NCBI GenBank assembly: GCA_039180025.1 | Contig: JBCDDZ010000002.1 | Coordinates: 67,733 to 131,732, forward strand | Origin: Algisphaera sp039180025 | GTDB taxonomy: Bacteria > Planctomycetota > Phycisphaerae > Phycisphaerales > Phycisphaeraceae | Direction of reading: 5' to 3' | Length of the DNA stretch: 64,000 bases | Part shown: piece by piece, positions 42,496 through 51,751 of the stretch | How the letters are laid out: each line of letters starts with the position of its first letter | Numbering within the stretch: position 1 is the first letter of the stretch | Made by a program: the position numbers and the translations under genes | The notes under the pieces: model-generated | The model's input: the letters and a program-made list of their open reading frames with translations, nothing else | Told to the model about the DNA's origin: nothing | Database searches by the model: none

Positions 42496-44754
42496 ATGGC
42501 TCCGATTTTTGAGACCAACAACGCTCCGGCGGCCACCGCCAACCCCAAGCCGCTCGTTCCCGTGGAAGTCGCGCCGTCACGGCGATGGATCGTCGATCAG
42601 TTGCACCCCGCCGCGGACGACGCCAATGCCGGCACAGCCGACGCGCCGCTCGCCACTCTTCAAGCCGCCGCCGATCAGGCGATGCCCGGCGACATCGTGC
42701 GGGTCCACGCGGGGGTGTACCGCGAGCGGGTTTGTCCCGCCCGCGGAGGCCAGCCGGATCGGCCCATTGTCTACGAGGCCGCCCCGGGCCACGACGTCTA
42801 TGTCCGCGGGTCGGAGCCGCTGACCGATTTTCAGGGTGAGGTCAAAGGCCTGCCGGGCGTGAAGTGTTACTCGCTCCAGGCGGTGGCCTTCGGCGAAGCG
42901 GCGTACCAAGGCCGCTGCGACCCCGCGTTCTACGGTGATTTCAACCCGTATCACCTCAACTTCGACCGGGGGCGGACCGCCCGGCCGCACCAAGAGGTCG
43001 TCGAACAACTCCACCGCCAACTCGAAAAAGCCCGGCAGAAACACGACGCTTTCGATGACGCCGACCTGATGCGCGTCCGCGCCGCGAAAAGCGTCAAGGG
43101 TCTGGAACGCGAGTTGGATGAATCCACCCGCCCCGCCAAGCGCCGCTACCGCCTCACCCTGGGCCAGATTTTCGTCGACGGCCAGCCGATGAAACAGGTC
43201 CAGACCCGCGAGCAACTCGCCACCCTGCCCGGTACCTGGATGGCCAGTCCCGAGGGCGATGCGGTCTGGCTGCACCCGACCCCCGGGGCCACGCCCCTCG
43301 AACAGCGTCTGGTCGAACATTCGGTCCGCCACGCCGTGTTCTCGCCGCTGCGGCGGGGCCTGGGCTATCTGGTGGTGCGCGGGTTTGTTTTCGAGCACGC
43401 CGCGAACTTCTACCCGACCTGGATGCCCCACGGCTGGCCGCACTCGGGCATGGTCAGCACCCGGGCCGGCCACCACTGGGTGGTCGAAAGCAACACCATC
43501 CGCTACGCCAACTGCATCGGCATGGACTGCGGCAGCGAACGCAACCTCGACGGCCACCCTCATACCGAGTTCTCGGGAGACGACGTAGAAACCTTCGGCC
43601 GGCCCGAAGGCCGGGTCCAGCGGACCGGCGACCGGACCGGCGGCGTCGGCTACCACCTGATCCGCGACAACGATATCTCCGACAACGGCCACTGCGGTCT
43701 CGCGGGTATGAAGCACACCGGCACCCGGGTCATCGGCAACCGCATCGAACGCAACAACCGCGACGGCTGGAGCAGCCCCTGGTGGGAATTCGCCGGCATC
43801 AAGTTTCACTTCTTCTACGACGGCCTGATCGAGGGCAACCTCATCCGCGACAACGACGCCCACGGCATGTGGATCGATAACCAGTTCGAGGGCTCGCGCG
43901 TCACCCGCAACGTGGTGATCAGCAACATGTGGTCGGGCATCAATGTCGAACTCGGACGCGGCCCGATCACGATCGACCACAACGTCGTCGCCCACACCCG
44001 CCAGGGCGACGGGATCTACGGCCACGACGTGGCCGACGTGACCATCGCCCACAACCTGATCTACGCCAACGCCAACTTCGGCGTCTGGTTCGCCTACGCC
44101 ACCCCCCGGGTCAAGCCCGAGGACGGCTGCTGGAACGTGAACACCCTCAACAACCTGATTCTGGGCAACCGCGCCGGGGCCGTGGGCTACCCGCTGCCGT
44201 GGGTCGCCGGCGGTCAGAACCAGGCCGACGGCAACCTCTACATGGGCGGCGGCGAATTCCTCGACGAAGGCGACGGCCCCCGGCCTCCGCGGTTCCAGTT
44301 CACCAACCACACCCACATGGGTTTCATGCAGCAGTTCCACGACTTCCCGGTCACCAACCGCCCGCACATGAAATCGCTCCTGGAGCAGCACCTCGCCGCT
44401 TCGGACCTGCCGCAGAGCGCTTGGCCCGACCTCGACGAGTTCTGCGAGCACTGGCGGGTCGGACTCGATGTCTGGCGTGCCGCCCTCGACACCGACCGCC
44501 ACTCCGTCGCCGTCAGCGTGATCAAAGACAACCTCAGTCCCCAGCGACTCGAATGGCAGTTCCAGTTCCCCGAAACACTCGACCAGGTCCAATGTTCGCC
44601 GGTCCCCGGGCTTCCCTACGACCGTGACTTCACCGGCACCTCGTACCCCTCGGCCGCCGACCGCGACACGCCCCTGCGTCCCGGGCCGTTCCAAGACCTC
44701 GACGCCGGCTGGGACTACCGCATGCTTTGGCCATTGCCCAAGGTCGGTCCATGA
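42496..44754 (+). CDS. Right-handed parallel beta-helix protein, GH141-like
   Basis: The protein is 752 residues. The opening 'IVDQLHPAADDANAGTADAPLATLQAAADQAMPGDIVRVHAGVYRERV' (split here for description) is the standard start of the DUF1565/NosD-like beta helix found in GH141 and related enzymes. It continues with many asparagine-rich coils such as 'IRDNDISDNGHCGLAG', 'NRIERNNRDGW' and 'DHNVVAHTRQGDGIYGHD'. GH141 members include alpha-fucosidases and xylanases; membership here is inferred, not proven. No signal peptide is visible, so it is probably cytoplasmic, which is unusual for a beta-helix enzyme. AGGAAC lies 9 bases before the ATG. The stop overlaps the next gene's ATG. Confidence 0.72.
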   Translation: MAPIFETNNAPAATANPKPLVPVEVAPSRRWIVDQLHPAADDANAGTADAPLATLQAAADQAMPGDIVRVHAGVYRERVCPARGGQPDRPIVYEAAPGHDVYVRGSEPLTDFQGEVKGLPGVKCYSLQAVAFGEAAYQGRCDPAFYGDFNPYHLNFDRGRTARPHQEVVEQLHRQLEKARQKHDAFDDADLMRVRAAKSVKGLERELDESTRPAKRRYRLTLGQIFVDGQPMKQVQTREQLATLPGTWMASPEGDAVWLHPTPGATPLEQRLVEHSVRHAVFSPLRRGLGYLVVRGFVFEHAANFYPTWMPHGWPHSGMVSTRAGHHWVVESNTIRYANCIGMDCGSERNLDGHPHTEFSGDDVETFGRPEGRVQRTGDRTGGVGYHLIRDNDISDNGHCGLAGMKHTGTRVIGNRIERNNRDGWSSPWWEFAGIKFHFFYDGLIEGNLIRDNDAHGMWIDNQFEGSRVTRNVVISNMWSGINVELGRGPITIDHNVVAHTRQGDGIYGHDVADVTIAHNLIYANANFGVWFAYATPRVKPEDGCWNVNTLNNLILGNRAGAVGYPLPWVAGGQNQADGNLYMGGGEFLDEGDGPRPPRFQFTNHTHMGFMQQFHDFPVTNRPHMKSLLEQHLAASDLPQSAWPDLDEFCEHWRVGLDVWRAALDTDRHSVAVSVIKDNLSPQRLEWQFQFPETLDQVQCSPVPGLPYDRDFTGTSYPSAADRDTPLRPGPFQDLDAGWDYRMLWPLPKVGP

Positions 44755-45812
44755 AGCAGTATGGTTTAGGTCGGACTCTACCCAGCATGATCGCGGTGGT
44801 CGGAAGTGTCGTGGCCCTACTGCTGGCCCCGGCGTCGACGGCCGAGCCCGCGCAGACCCGCACGCCCCCGCCCGAACGGGTGGCCTGGATCGCGTCGTTC
44901 CCGCACGTCGTGCTCGAGAACCCGCACGCCGAACTCTGGGTCGCGCGGCCCTCCGGGGCGTCGGGCTACAACCGTGCGAAGCGGTTCGACCGCGGCGGCA
45001 TGGTCCTCTGGGCCCGCGCGGCGTCGGGGCTCGATTACTTCGGCCCGCTGACCGATGCCGACACCCACAACCCCGACCGCCACGACCACGTCGCCGGCAC
45101 CGCGGGCGAGTTCGGGATCCACCACCCGCTCGGCTACGCCGACGCCGCGCCCGGCGAAGCGTTCCTGAAAATCGGGGTCGGGCTCCTCCAACGGACCGAC
45201 GCGCGTCCCTACCGCTTCTTCCGCAAATACCCGTCTCTGGACCCGGGGGTCTGGACCGTCGAAACCGCCGACGACGCGGTCGAGATGGTCCACACCCTGA
45301 ACACCGACGCGGGCTGGGCTTACACCTACACCAGCCGGGTCCGGTTGGCCCCGGACCACCCGGGTTTCACCATCGAGCGTTCGCTGACCAACCGGGGGAC
45401 GCAGCGCCTCCAGACCTCATACTACAACCACCACTTCGTCCTCCTCGAGGGGCGCCGCGCGGGGCCCGGGCACGCCATCACCCTGGAGCCGTCGCACCAA
45501 CCCCGGTCGGACCGCCCGCCGTCACCCCTGGCCGACTTCGACGGCCGCCGCTTCGAAATCCAGCGTCCGCTGGGCGAGAAATCGGTTACGGTGGACCTCC
45601 TCCCCGTCTTCCCCGCTTCATCGCCCCATCACTGGCAGGCCGACTTTACCGCGGACCACACCGACGCCCGCCTGAGCGTGACGCACACCCCGACGCCCGC
45701 CCACGTGGTTCTGTACGCCCGCGAACCTTATTTCAGTGTCGAGCCGTTTATCGAGATCGATCTGGCCCCCGGTGAATCTTTCCGGTGGACCGCGACCTAC
45801 GTTTTGCAGTAA
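44751..45812 (+). CDS. Exported galactose-mutarotase-fold protein
   Basis: The protein is 353 residues. A signal peptide ('MIAVVGSVVALLLAPASTA') is followed by a beta-sandwich like aldose 1-epimerases: 'LENPHAELWVARPSGASGY', 'YNHHFVLLEG' with a His pair in the position of catalytic His residues, and 'FSVEPFIEIDLAPGESFRWTATY' as a C-terminal strand with the conserved Glu region. It could mutarotate or bind sugars in the periplasm before uptake. Its ATG overlaps the stop of the beta-helix gene (ATGA), so an exported protein is coupled to an apparently cytoplasmic one. Confidence 0.7.
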   Translation: MKQYGLGRTLPSMIAVVGSVVALLLAPASTAEPAQTRTPPPERVAWIASFPHVVLENPHAELWVARPSGASGYNRAKRFDRGGMVLWARAASGLDYFGPLTDADTHNPDRHDHVAGTAGEFGIHHPLGYADAAPGEAFLKIGVGLLQRTDARPYRFFRKYPSLDPGVWTVETADDAVEMVHTLNTDAGWAYTYTSRVRLAPDHPGFTIERSLTNRGTQRLQTSYYNHHFVLLEGRRAGPGHAITLEPSHQPRSDRPPSPLADFDGRRFEIQRPLGEKSVTVDLLPVFPASSPHHWQADFTADHTDARLSVTHTPTPAHVVLYAREPYFSVEPFIEIDLAPGESFRWTATYVLQ

Positions 45813-45830
45813 TCCCGAGTCTATACACTT

Positions 45831-47105
45831 ATGAGCGCAACTTCTGTCCCGGATCTTTCTGCCGCCGCGCGCCGCTTCACCCCCGACCGCACCACGTGGT
45901 TCGCCGAAGCGCGGTTCGGCATGTTCATCCACTGGGGGCTCTACGCCCTGCTGGGCCGGGGCGAATGGGCGATGAGCCGCGAGTGCATCCCGGCCGACGA
46001 GTACGCCTCGCTCCAGGATCGTTTCACCGCGGAAGACTATGACCCGCGGCGTTGGGCCCGGCTGGCCGTCGAAGCGGGCATGAAATACGCCGTGCTCACC
46101 AGCAAACACCACGAAGGGTTCTGCCTCTGGGACTCGAAAGCGTGTTCGTTTAACGCCGTCAACAGTGCAGCCCAGCGCGACCTGTTCGCCGAGTACGTCG
46201 AAGCGTTCCGAGACGAGGGGTTGAAGGTCGGGGTCTACTACTCGCTGGGCGACTGGAAACACCCCGACTGGAAACGCGGCTACGAGGGCGACGACGCGGC
46301 CCGCCAGCGTTTCATGGACTACACCGCCGAGCTGCTCCACGAGCTGATGACCGGTTACGGCCCGCTCGACCTGCTCTTCTACGACCTGCCCCAAAACTAC
46401 TCATCCAACGAGTGGCGCAGCGTCGAACTCAACGCCATGGTCCGCGAACTCCAGCCGCACATCCTTGTCAACAACCGCGCGCTGACCACCGAGGACTACG
46501 CCACGCCCGAGCAGCACGCCACCGCCTCGCCGCCCGGCCGTCTGTGGGAGTCGTGCATGACCCTCAACGACAACTGGGGCTACGCCCCGCACGACCACAA
46601 CTTCAAGACCCCCCGTCAGGTCGCCCGCACGCTCGGCTGGATCGCCAGCGGCGGCGGCAACCTGCTTCTCAACGTCGGCCCCGACCCCGCGGGCCGGATC
46701 CCCGAACCCTCCCGGCAGGTGCTCGGCGAAGTCGGCCGCTGGCTCGACCTCCACGGCGAGGCGATCTACGCCAGCCAGCGGCACGCCATGAGCTGGAACA
46801 GCTTCGGCCCCGTCAGCGCCCGTGGCCACGACCTCTACCTCCACCTCGCGTCCTACTTCGGCTCGACCCTCCACGTCGGGGCGCTCACCAATCAGGTAAA
46901 ATCCGCCACCCTCCTGACCACCGGCCAGACGCTGGACTTCGAGCAGATCGGCGACCGCCTCACCCTCACCGGGCTGCCCGACGCCAACCCCGACCCCACC
47001 GCCGTCCAGATCCCCATCGTCAAGCTCGAACTCGACGGCCCGCCCCGGCAGGACTTCACCCCCCAACTCGGCACTGCGGATATCTTCCCCGTGTTCCCCG
47101 TCTAG
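45831..47105 (+). CDS. GH29 alpha-L-fucosidase
   Basis: The 424-residue enzyme carries the GH29 signatures 'FGMFIHWGLYALLGRGEWAM', 'GMKYAVLTSKHHEGFCLWDSK', 'VGVYYSLGDW' and 'LDLLFYDLP'; Asp185 is the expected nucleophile. 'WIASGGGNLLLNVGPDPAG' follows as in other members. It has no signal peptide, so it should hydrolyse fucosides from imported oligosaccharides in the cytoplasm. It lies 18 bases after the mutarotase-like gene. The usual C-terminal carbohydrate-binding domain is short. Fucoside specificity within GH29 (alpha-1,2/3/4) is not predictable here. Confidence 0.92.
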   Translation: MSATSVPDLSAAARRFTPDRTTWFAEARFGMFIHWGLYALLGRGEWAMSRECIPADEYASLQDRFTAEDYDPRRWARLAVEAGMKYAVLTSKHHEGFCLWDSKACSFNAVNSAAQRDLFAEYVEAFRDEGLKVGVYYSLGDWKHPDWKRGYEGDDAARQRFMDYTAELLHELMTGYGPLDLLFYDLPQNYSSNEWRSVELNAMVRELQPHILVNNRALTTEDYATPEQHATASPPGRLWESCMTLNDNWGYAPHDHNFKTPRQVARTLGWIASGGGNLLLNVGPDPAGRIPEPSRQVLGEVGRWLDLHGEAIYASQRHAMSWNSFGPVSARGHDLYLHLASYFGSTLHVGALTNQVKSATLLTTGQTLDFEQIGDRLTLTGLPDANPDPTAVQIPIVKLELDGPPRQDFTPQLGTADIFPVFPV

Positions 47106-47152
47106 CCCCGCCGCCCCCCCAACCCCTAACCCGACGCCTCACGGAAACCACT

Positions 47153-49267
47153 TTGTCTAGCTATCCCTCCTCTACGCTCCGCTTCCGGCAGATCCACCTG
47201 GACTACCACACCAGCCCCGCGATCCCCCACGTGGCCGCCGAGTTCGACCCCGACCGGTTTGCCGACGCCTTGGTCCGTGCCCACGTCGACTCGGTCACCG
47301 TCTTCGCCCGCTGCCACCACGGGCACCTCTACTACCCGTCCCCCGCTCACCCCGAACGGGTCCACCCCCATCTGCAACGCCCCGACCTGCTGCGCGCGCA
47401 GATCGAAGCCTGCCACGCCCGCGGCATCCGTACGCCGATCTACACCACCATCCAGTGGGACCAGTTCACCGCCGACGCCCAGCCGGGCTGGCTCATGCTC
47501 GACGAAGCCGGCCGGTTCCTCGAGGCCTCGCCCCCCCGGCCTGGGTTCTACCGCTACCTGGACGTCGCACATCCTGGCTACCGCGCCTTCCTGGAACGTC
47601 ACATCGCGGACCTCTTCGAACAGATCCCCGTCGACGGCCTGTTTTTCGACATCGTTCAGCCACAGTTTTCCTACGCCGAGCACTGGCTCGAACGCGCCCG
47701 GGCCGAGGGCCGCGACCCCCGCGACTTCGCGGACCGCCGGGCCATGGCCTGCGCCGCCGTGGACGACTGGAAGCACGACATGACCGCGTTCGTCCGCGGC
47801 CTGCCGGGCTACACCGAAGACTGCACGCTCTTCTACAACGCCGGCCACATCGGCCCCCGCCACCTCCACACCCGCGACGCTTACACGCACTACGAGATCG
47901 AGTCGCTGCCGTCGGGCGGCTGGGGCTACCTGCACTACCCGCTGACCAGCCGGTTTGTCCGCACGCTCGGCAAACCCCACCTGGGCATGACCGGCAAGTT
48001 CCACACCTCGTGGGGCGACTTCCACTCCTACAAAAACCGCGCCGCCCTCGAATTCGAATGCTTCCACGCCCTCGCGCTCGGCTCGGGCTGCTCCATCGGC
48101 GACCAGTTGCACCCGGCCGGCGAACTCGACGACGCGACCTACCGGCTGATCGGCGGGGTCTACGGCTCGGTCGAACAGAAAGAACCGTGGTGCCGCGACG
48201 CGCTGCCGTGCAGCGAGATCGGCGTGCTGACCCCCGAAGAATTCGAGAGCGCCAGCGGCGACCACATCGCGTCGCATGAAAGCCAGCCCGAAGCGGCCCT
48301 GGGCGCGGTGCGTGTGCTCCAGGAGCTTCACCTCCAGTTCGACATGATCTCCACCGCGCACGACTTCTCGGCCTACCGGCTGCTCGTGCTCCCCGACGCC
48401 GTGCCGATCGATGACGCGCTGGCCCGCCGCCTCGACGCCTATCTTGAGCAGGGGGGCAAGCTCCTGGCGACACATGCCTCGGGGCTGACGCCGCAGCGCG
48501 ACCGCTTCGCCGGCGACTGGTTCGGGGCCCGCTTCGTCGGCGAGCTGCCCTACGAGCCCGACTTCTTCGTCCCCGATCCGTCGTTCGCACCCGAGGGTTC
48601 TGCCGGCGATGGCCCGGTCTGGCCGGGTGTCGCCTACGCGATGTACGACCGGGGCATGCAGATCGAACTCGACGCCAACACCGACGCCCAGGTGCTCGGG
48701 CGGATCGAGCCCCCGCACTTCAACCGCACCGCGGCGCAGTTCTGTTCCCACCTCCACGCCCCTTCGACCCGCGAGCCCGCTTACGTCGGCGCGGTGCAGC
48801 GTGGTGGAGCAGTCTACTTCGCCCACCCGCTGTTCACCGGCTACCACCGCCGGGCCCCGCTCTGGTGCAAGCAGTTGATCGCCGCGGCCATCGCCCGGCT
48901 GCTACCCGATCCGCTCGTGACCACCGATGGCCCGTCAACGATGATCGCGGTGCTCAATCGGCAGCCGTCTGCTCAGCGGTTGATGCTCCACGTTCTGCAT
49001 TACGTCCCGGAAAGGCGAGGCCAGGCATTCGATACGATCGAGCAGGTGCTGCCGCTGCACGAGGTGCGGTTCGAACTCAAGCTGCCGCATCCCGATCGGA
49101 TCCAGGCCGTCACGGCCGTGCCTCAATCCTCTGAGTTGCCGTATGAACGCGGCGACGATGGCATCGCGTTCACGCTCCCCCGCGTCGACGGTCACGCCAT
49201 GGTCGAGGTCGTCGGCGATTCGTTAGACGACCTGTTTCGCTACCCGACTCTGGAGTCCACGTCGTGA
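47153..49267 (+). CDS. GHL6/GH42-like enzyme with beta-galactosidase trimerisation-type domain
   Basis: The protein is about 704 residues. The N-terminal TIM barrel has 'FRQIHLDYHTSPAIPHVAAEFDP', 'ARCHHGHLYYPS' and 'VDGLFFDIVQPQ', matching the hypothetical glycosyl hydrolase 6 group related to alpha-L-fucosidases. The middle has a flavodoxin-like domain as in GH42 trimerisation ('YRLLVLPDAVPIDDALARRL', 'LEQGGKLLATHASG'). The C-terminal part is a beta domain. TTG at 47153 is the likely start, with GGAA 8 bases upstream; no ATG or GTG fits. There is no signal peptide. The stop overlaps the GH31 start. Substrate is uncertain, fucosides or galactosides being plausible. Confidence 0.78.
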   Translation: MSSYPSSTLRFRQIHLDYHTSPAIPHVAAEFDPDRFADALVRAHVDSVTVFARCHHGHLYYPSPAHPERVHPHLQRPDLLRAQIEACHARGIRTPIYTTIQWDQFTADAQPGWLMLDEAGRFLEASPPRPGFYRYLDVAHPGYRAFLERHIADLFEQIPVDGLFFDIVQPQFSYAEHWLERARAEGRDPRDFADRRAMACAAVDDWKHDMTAFVRGLPGYTEDCTLFYNAGHIGPRHLHTRDAYTHYEIESLPSGGWGYLHYPLTSRFVRTLGKPHLGMTGKFHTSWGDFHSYKNRAALEFECFHALALGSGCSIGDQLHPAGELDDATYRLIGGVYGSVEQKEPWCRDALPCSEIGVLTPEEFESASGDHIASHESQPEAALGAVRVLQELHLQFDMISTAHDFSAYRLLVLPDAVPIDDALARRLDAYLEQGGKLLATHASGLTPQRDRFAGDWFGARFVGELPYEPDFFVPDPSFAPEGSAGDGPVWPGVAYAMYDRGMQIELDANTDAQVLGRIEPPHFNRTAAQFCSHLHAPSTREPAYVGAVQRGGAVYFAHPLFTGYHRRAPLWCKQLIAAAIARLLPDPLVTTDGPSTMIAVLNRQPSAQRLMLHVLHYVPERRGQAFDTIEQVLPLHEVRFELKLPHPDRIQAVTAVPQSSELPYERGDDGIAFTLPRVDGHAMVEVVGDSLDDLFRYPTLESTS

Positions 49268-51741
49268 CCGAACTCAAATTCCTACCCAAAACCGGCCGCC
49301 CCAAAATCATCGAGCGTGAGCCGGCGGCCATCACGTTCTGTACCGTCGGCGGGCTCCTCCGCCTGGAGTTCGTACGGCCGGGCGCGGTGCGGGTGCGGTA
49401 CACCCACCGCAGCGCGTTCAACGACACGCCGTCGCTGGCGGTGATCGCTTCTGCACCCGTCGATGCCGATTCGAGCCTGTACACGGTGCAGGAAGAAGAA
49501 GATCAGATCGTGGTCGTCACCGAACGGATCCGTTTGCGGATCGACCGCGAACGGGGTCGTCTCACCTGGTGCGACGCCAAGGGCAACGTCCTGCTGCGTG
49601 AAGCCGGGCGTGAGATACAAGAAGTCGATGTGGAGGTGTCGGTCTTCGAAGAAGACACGAAAATCACTCACAGCCAAAGCGTCGACGGCGCTCGGGCCCG
49701 CGCCACCGACATCAGGAAGCGTGTCGACCGAAAGGCGTATCAGACCCGGCTCCACTTCGACTTCGCCGGCGACGAAGCGATCTACGGCTTCGGCTCGCAC
49801 GAAGAAGGCATCCTCAACTACCGCGGGCAAAACCAGCATCTTTACCAGCAGAACTTCAAGGCCGTGGTCCCGATGATGGTCTCGACCAAGGGCTACGGCA
49901 TTCTTAACGATACCTACGGGCTGTCGACTTTCTACGACGACGCCCAGGGCAGCTACTGGTGGACCGACGTCGACGACGAGATGGACACCATCTTCATCGT
50001 CGGCCCGGAGTTCGACCAGATCGTCGCCACCTACCGTGAACTCACCGGCACTGCGCCGCTGTTGCCGCGCTGGGCCTACGGCTACTGCCAATCCAAAGAA
50101 CGCTACAAGACCCAGCAGGAACTACTCGACATCGTCAAGGGCTATCGCGACCGCAGGCTGCCGCTGGATTGCATTATCCTCGACTGGCATTCGTGGGTCG
50201 GCGAGCTGTGGGGGCAGAAAAGTTTTGACCCCGAGCGCTTCCCCGATCCCACGGCAATGTGCGAGCAGATCCACGCGATGGACGCGAAGCTGATGATTTC
50301 GATCTGGCCGATCATGCGTAACGAGGGCGAGAACCAGATCGAGATGCGCGCGGCCCGCGGCCTGCTGGGCAACGACGCGACCTACGACGCGATGAGCGCA
50401 TCGGCCCGGGGGCTCTATTGGAAGCAGGCATACGAGGGTTTGTTCAAGTACGGCATCGACGGGTGGTGGTGCGACTGTACCGAGCCGTTCGAGGCCGACT
50501 GGGAAGGTTCGTTCAAGCCCGATCCGTGGCAGCGGTTACTCATCAATGTGGGCGAAGCGAAAGACTACCTCGACCCCGAGTACGTGAACGCTTATTCGCT
50601 GATGCACTCCCAAGGGATCTACGAGGGCCAGCGCCGCGACGTGCCCGAGAAGCGTGTCGTCAACCTGACTCGATCCGCTTATCACGGCCAGCAGCGCTAC
50701 GGCACGATTACCTGGTCCGGCGACACGTCCGCCAATTGGGACGTCCTCAAAGCCCAGATCGCCGCGGGCCTGAACTTCTCCGTCACCGGCTGCCCGTACT
50801 GGACCAGCGACATCGGCGGATTCTTCACGGTCGATTTCGAAGAGGGGTGGTTCTTGATGGGCCAGTACCCCGACGGTGTCGACGACCTGGGCTACCGCGA
50901 GATCTATGTCCGCTGGTTCCAGTACGGCGCGATGCTGCCGATGTTCCGCTCCCACGGCACCAACACGCCGCGTGAAATCTGGCGCTTCGGCGAGCCGGGC
51001 GACGTGTGGTACGACACCCTGGTCAGCTTCTCGCAGCTCCGCTACCGGCTGATGCCGTACCTCTATAGCCTCGCCGGCCGGATTACCCACCGCCACGACA
51101 CGATGCTGCGTCTGCTCGCGTTCGACTTCCGCGACGACCCGTCGGTGTTCGACATCGACGACCAGTTCATGTGCGGCCCGTCGCTGATGGTCTGCCCCGT
51201 CACCAAGCCGATGTACCACGGCCCGCACTCCACACCGCTCGAAGGCGTTGCCGCGACGCGCTCGGTGTACCTGCCGGCCGGGACCGCGTGGTACGACTTC
51301 TGGACCGGCGAGCGTTACGAAGGCGGCCAAACCATCACCGCCGACGCCCCGCTCGAACGCATGCCGATCTACGTCCCGGCGGGCACGATCCTGCCGATGG
51401 GCCCGGTCATCGAACACACCGGCGAGGGCGTCGGCAAGCCGATCGAATTGCGGGTGTACCCCGGCGCCGACGCGGCGTTCGATCTGTACCACGACGCCGG
51501 CGACGGCTACGACTACGAAGACGGCGCGTTCGACTGGACTGCGCTGCGCTGGAACGACGCCTCGGGCCAATGCACGATCGGCCCGACGAGCCCGGCCCCG
51601 GCGTCGCCCCGGGAGCAAGCGTTCCACGTCACCCGTGTCGGACCCGGCCGAGGCGTGGGCGTCGTGTCGTCGCCGAACCCCGGCCCCGCCGTGGGCTATT
51701 CCACCCACCAAGCCGATCCCCACACCGTCCACCCCGCATGA
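49264..51741 (+). CDS. GH31 alpha-xylosidase/alpha-glucosidase-like enzyme
   Basis: The 825-residue protein has an N-terminal beta-sandwich ('YGFGSHEEGILNYRGQ'), then the (beta/alpha)8 barrel. 'CIILDWHSWVGELWG' is the GH31 substrate-binding block, and 'GIDGWWCDCTEPFEADW' contains the nucleophile Asp404 in the DxxE arrangement typical of the alpha-xylosidase subgroup. 'YWTSDIGGFF' and 'RWFQYGAMLPMFRSHG' complete the active site, and a C-terminal beta domain follows. GTG at 49264 overlaps the previous stop. Cytoplasmic. Together with GH29 it suggests xylose and fucose branches on the substrate. Confidence 0.92.
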   Translation: MTELKFLPKTGRPKIIEREPAAITFCTVGGLLRLEFVRPGAVRVRYTHRSAFNDTPSLAVIASAPVDADSSLYTVQEEEDQIVVVTERIRLRIDRERGRLTWCDAKGNVLLREAGREIQEVDVEVSVFEEDTKITHSQSVDGARARATDIRKRVDRKAYQTRLHFDFAGDEAIYGFGSHEEGILNYRGQNQHLYQQNFKAVVPMMVSTKGYGILNDTYGLSTFYDDAQGSYWWTDVDDEMDTIFIVGPEFDQIVATYRELTGTAPLLPRWAYGYCQSKERYKTQQELLDIVKGYRDRRLPLDCIILDWHSWVGELWGQKSFDPERFPDPTAMCEQIHAMDAKLMISIWPIMRNEGENQIEMRAARGLLGNDATYDAMSASARGLYWKQAYEGLFKYGIDGWWCDCTEPFEADWEGSFKPDPWQRLLINVGEAKDYLDPEYVNAYSLMHSQGIYEGQRRDVPEKRVVNLTRSAYHGQQRYGTITWSGDTSANWDVLKAQIAAGLNFSVTGCPYWTSDIGGFFTVDFEEGWFLMGQYPDGVDDLGYREIYVRWFQYGAMLPMFRSHGTNTPREIWRFGEPGDVWYDTLVSFSQLRYRLMPYLYSLAGRITHRHDTMLRLLAFDFRDDPSVFDIDDQFMCGPSLMVCPVTKPMYHGPHSTPLEGVAATRSVYLPAGTAWYDFWTGERYEGGQTITADAPLERMPIYVPAGTILPMGPVIEHTGEGVGKPIELRVYPGADAAFDLYHDAGDGYDYEDGAFDWTALRWNDASGQCTIGPTSPAPASPREQAFHVTRVGPGRGVGVVSSPNPGPAVGYSTHQADPHTVHPA

Positions 51742-51751
51742 GGTACTTCGC

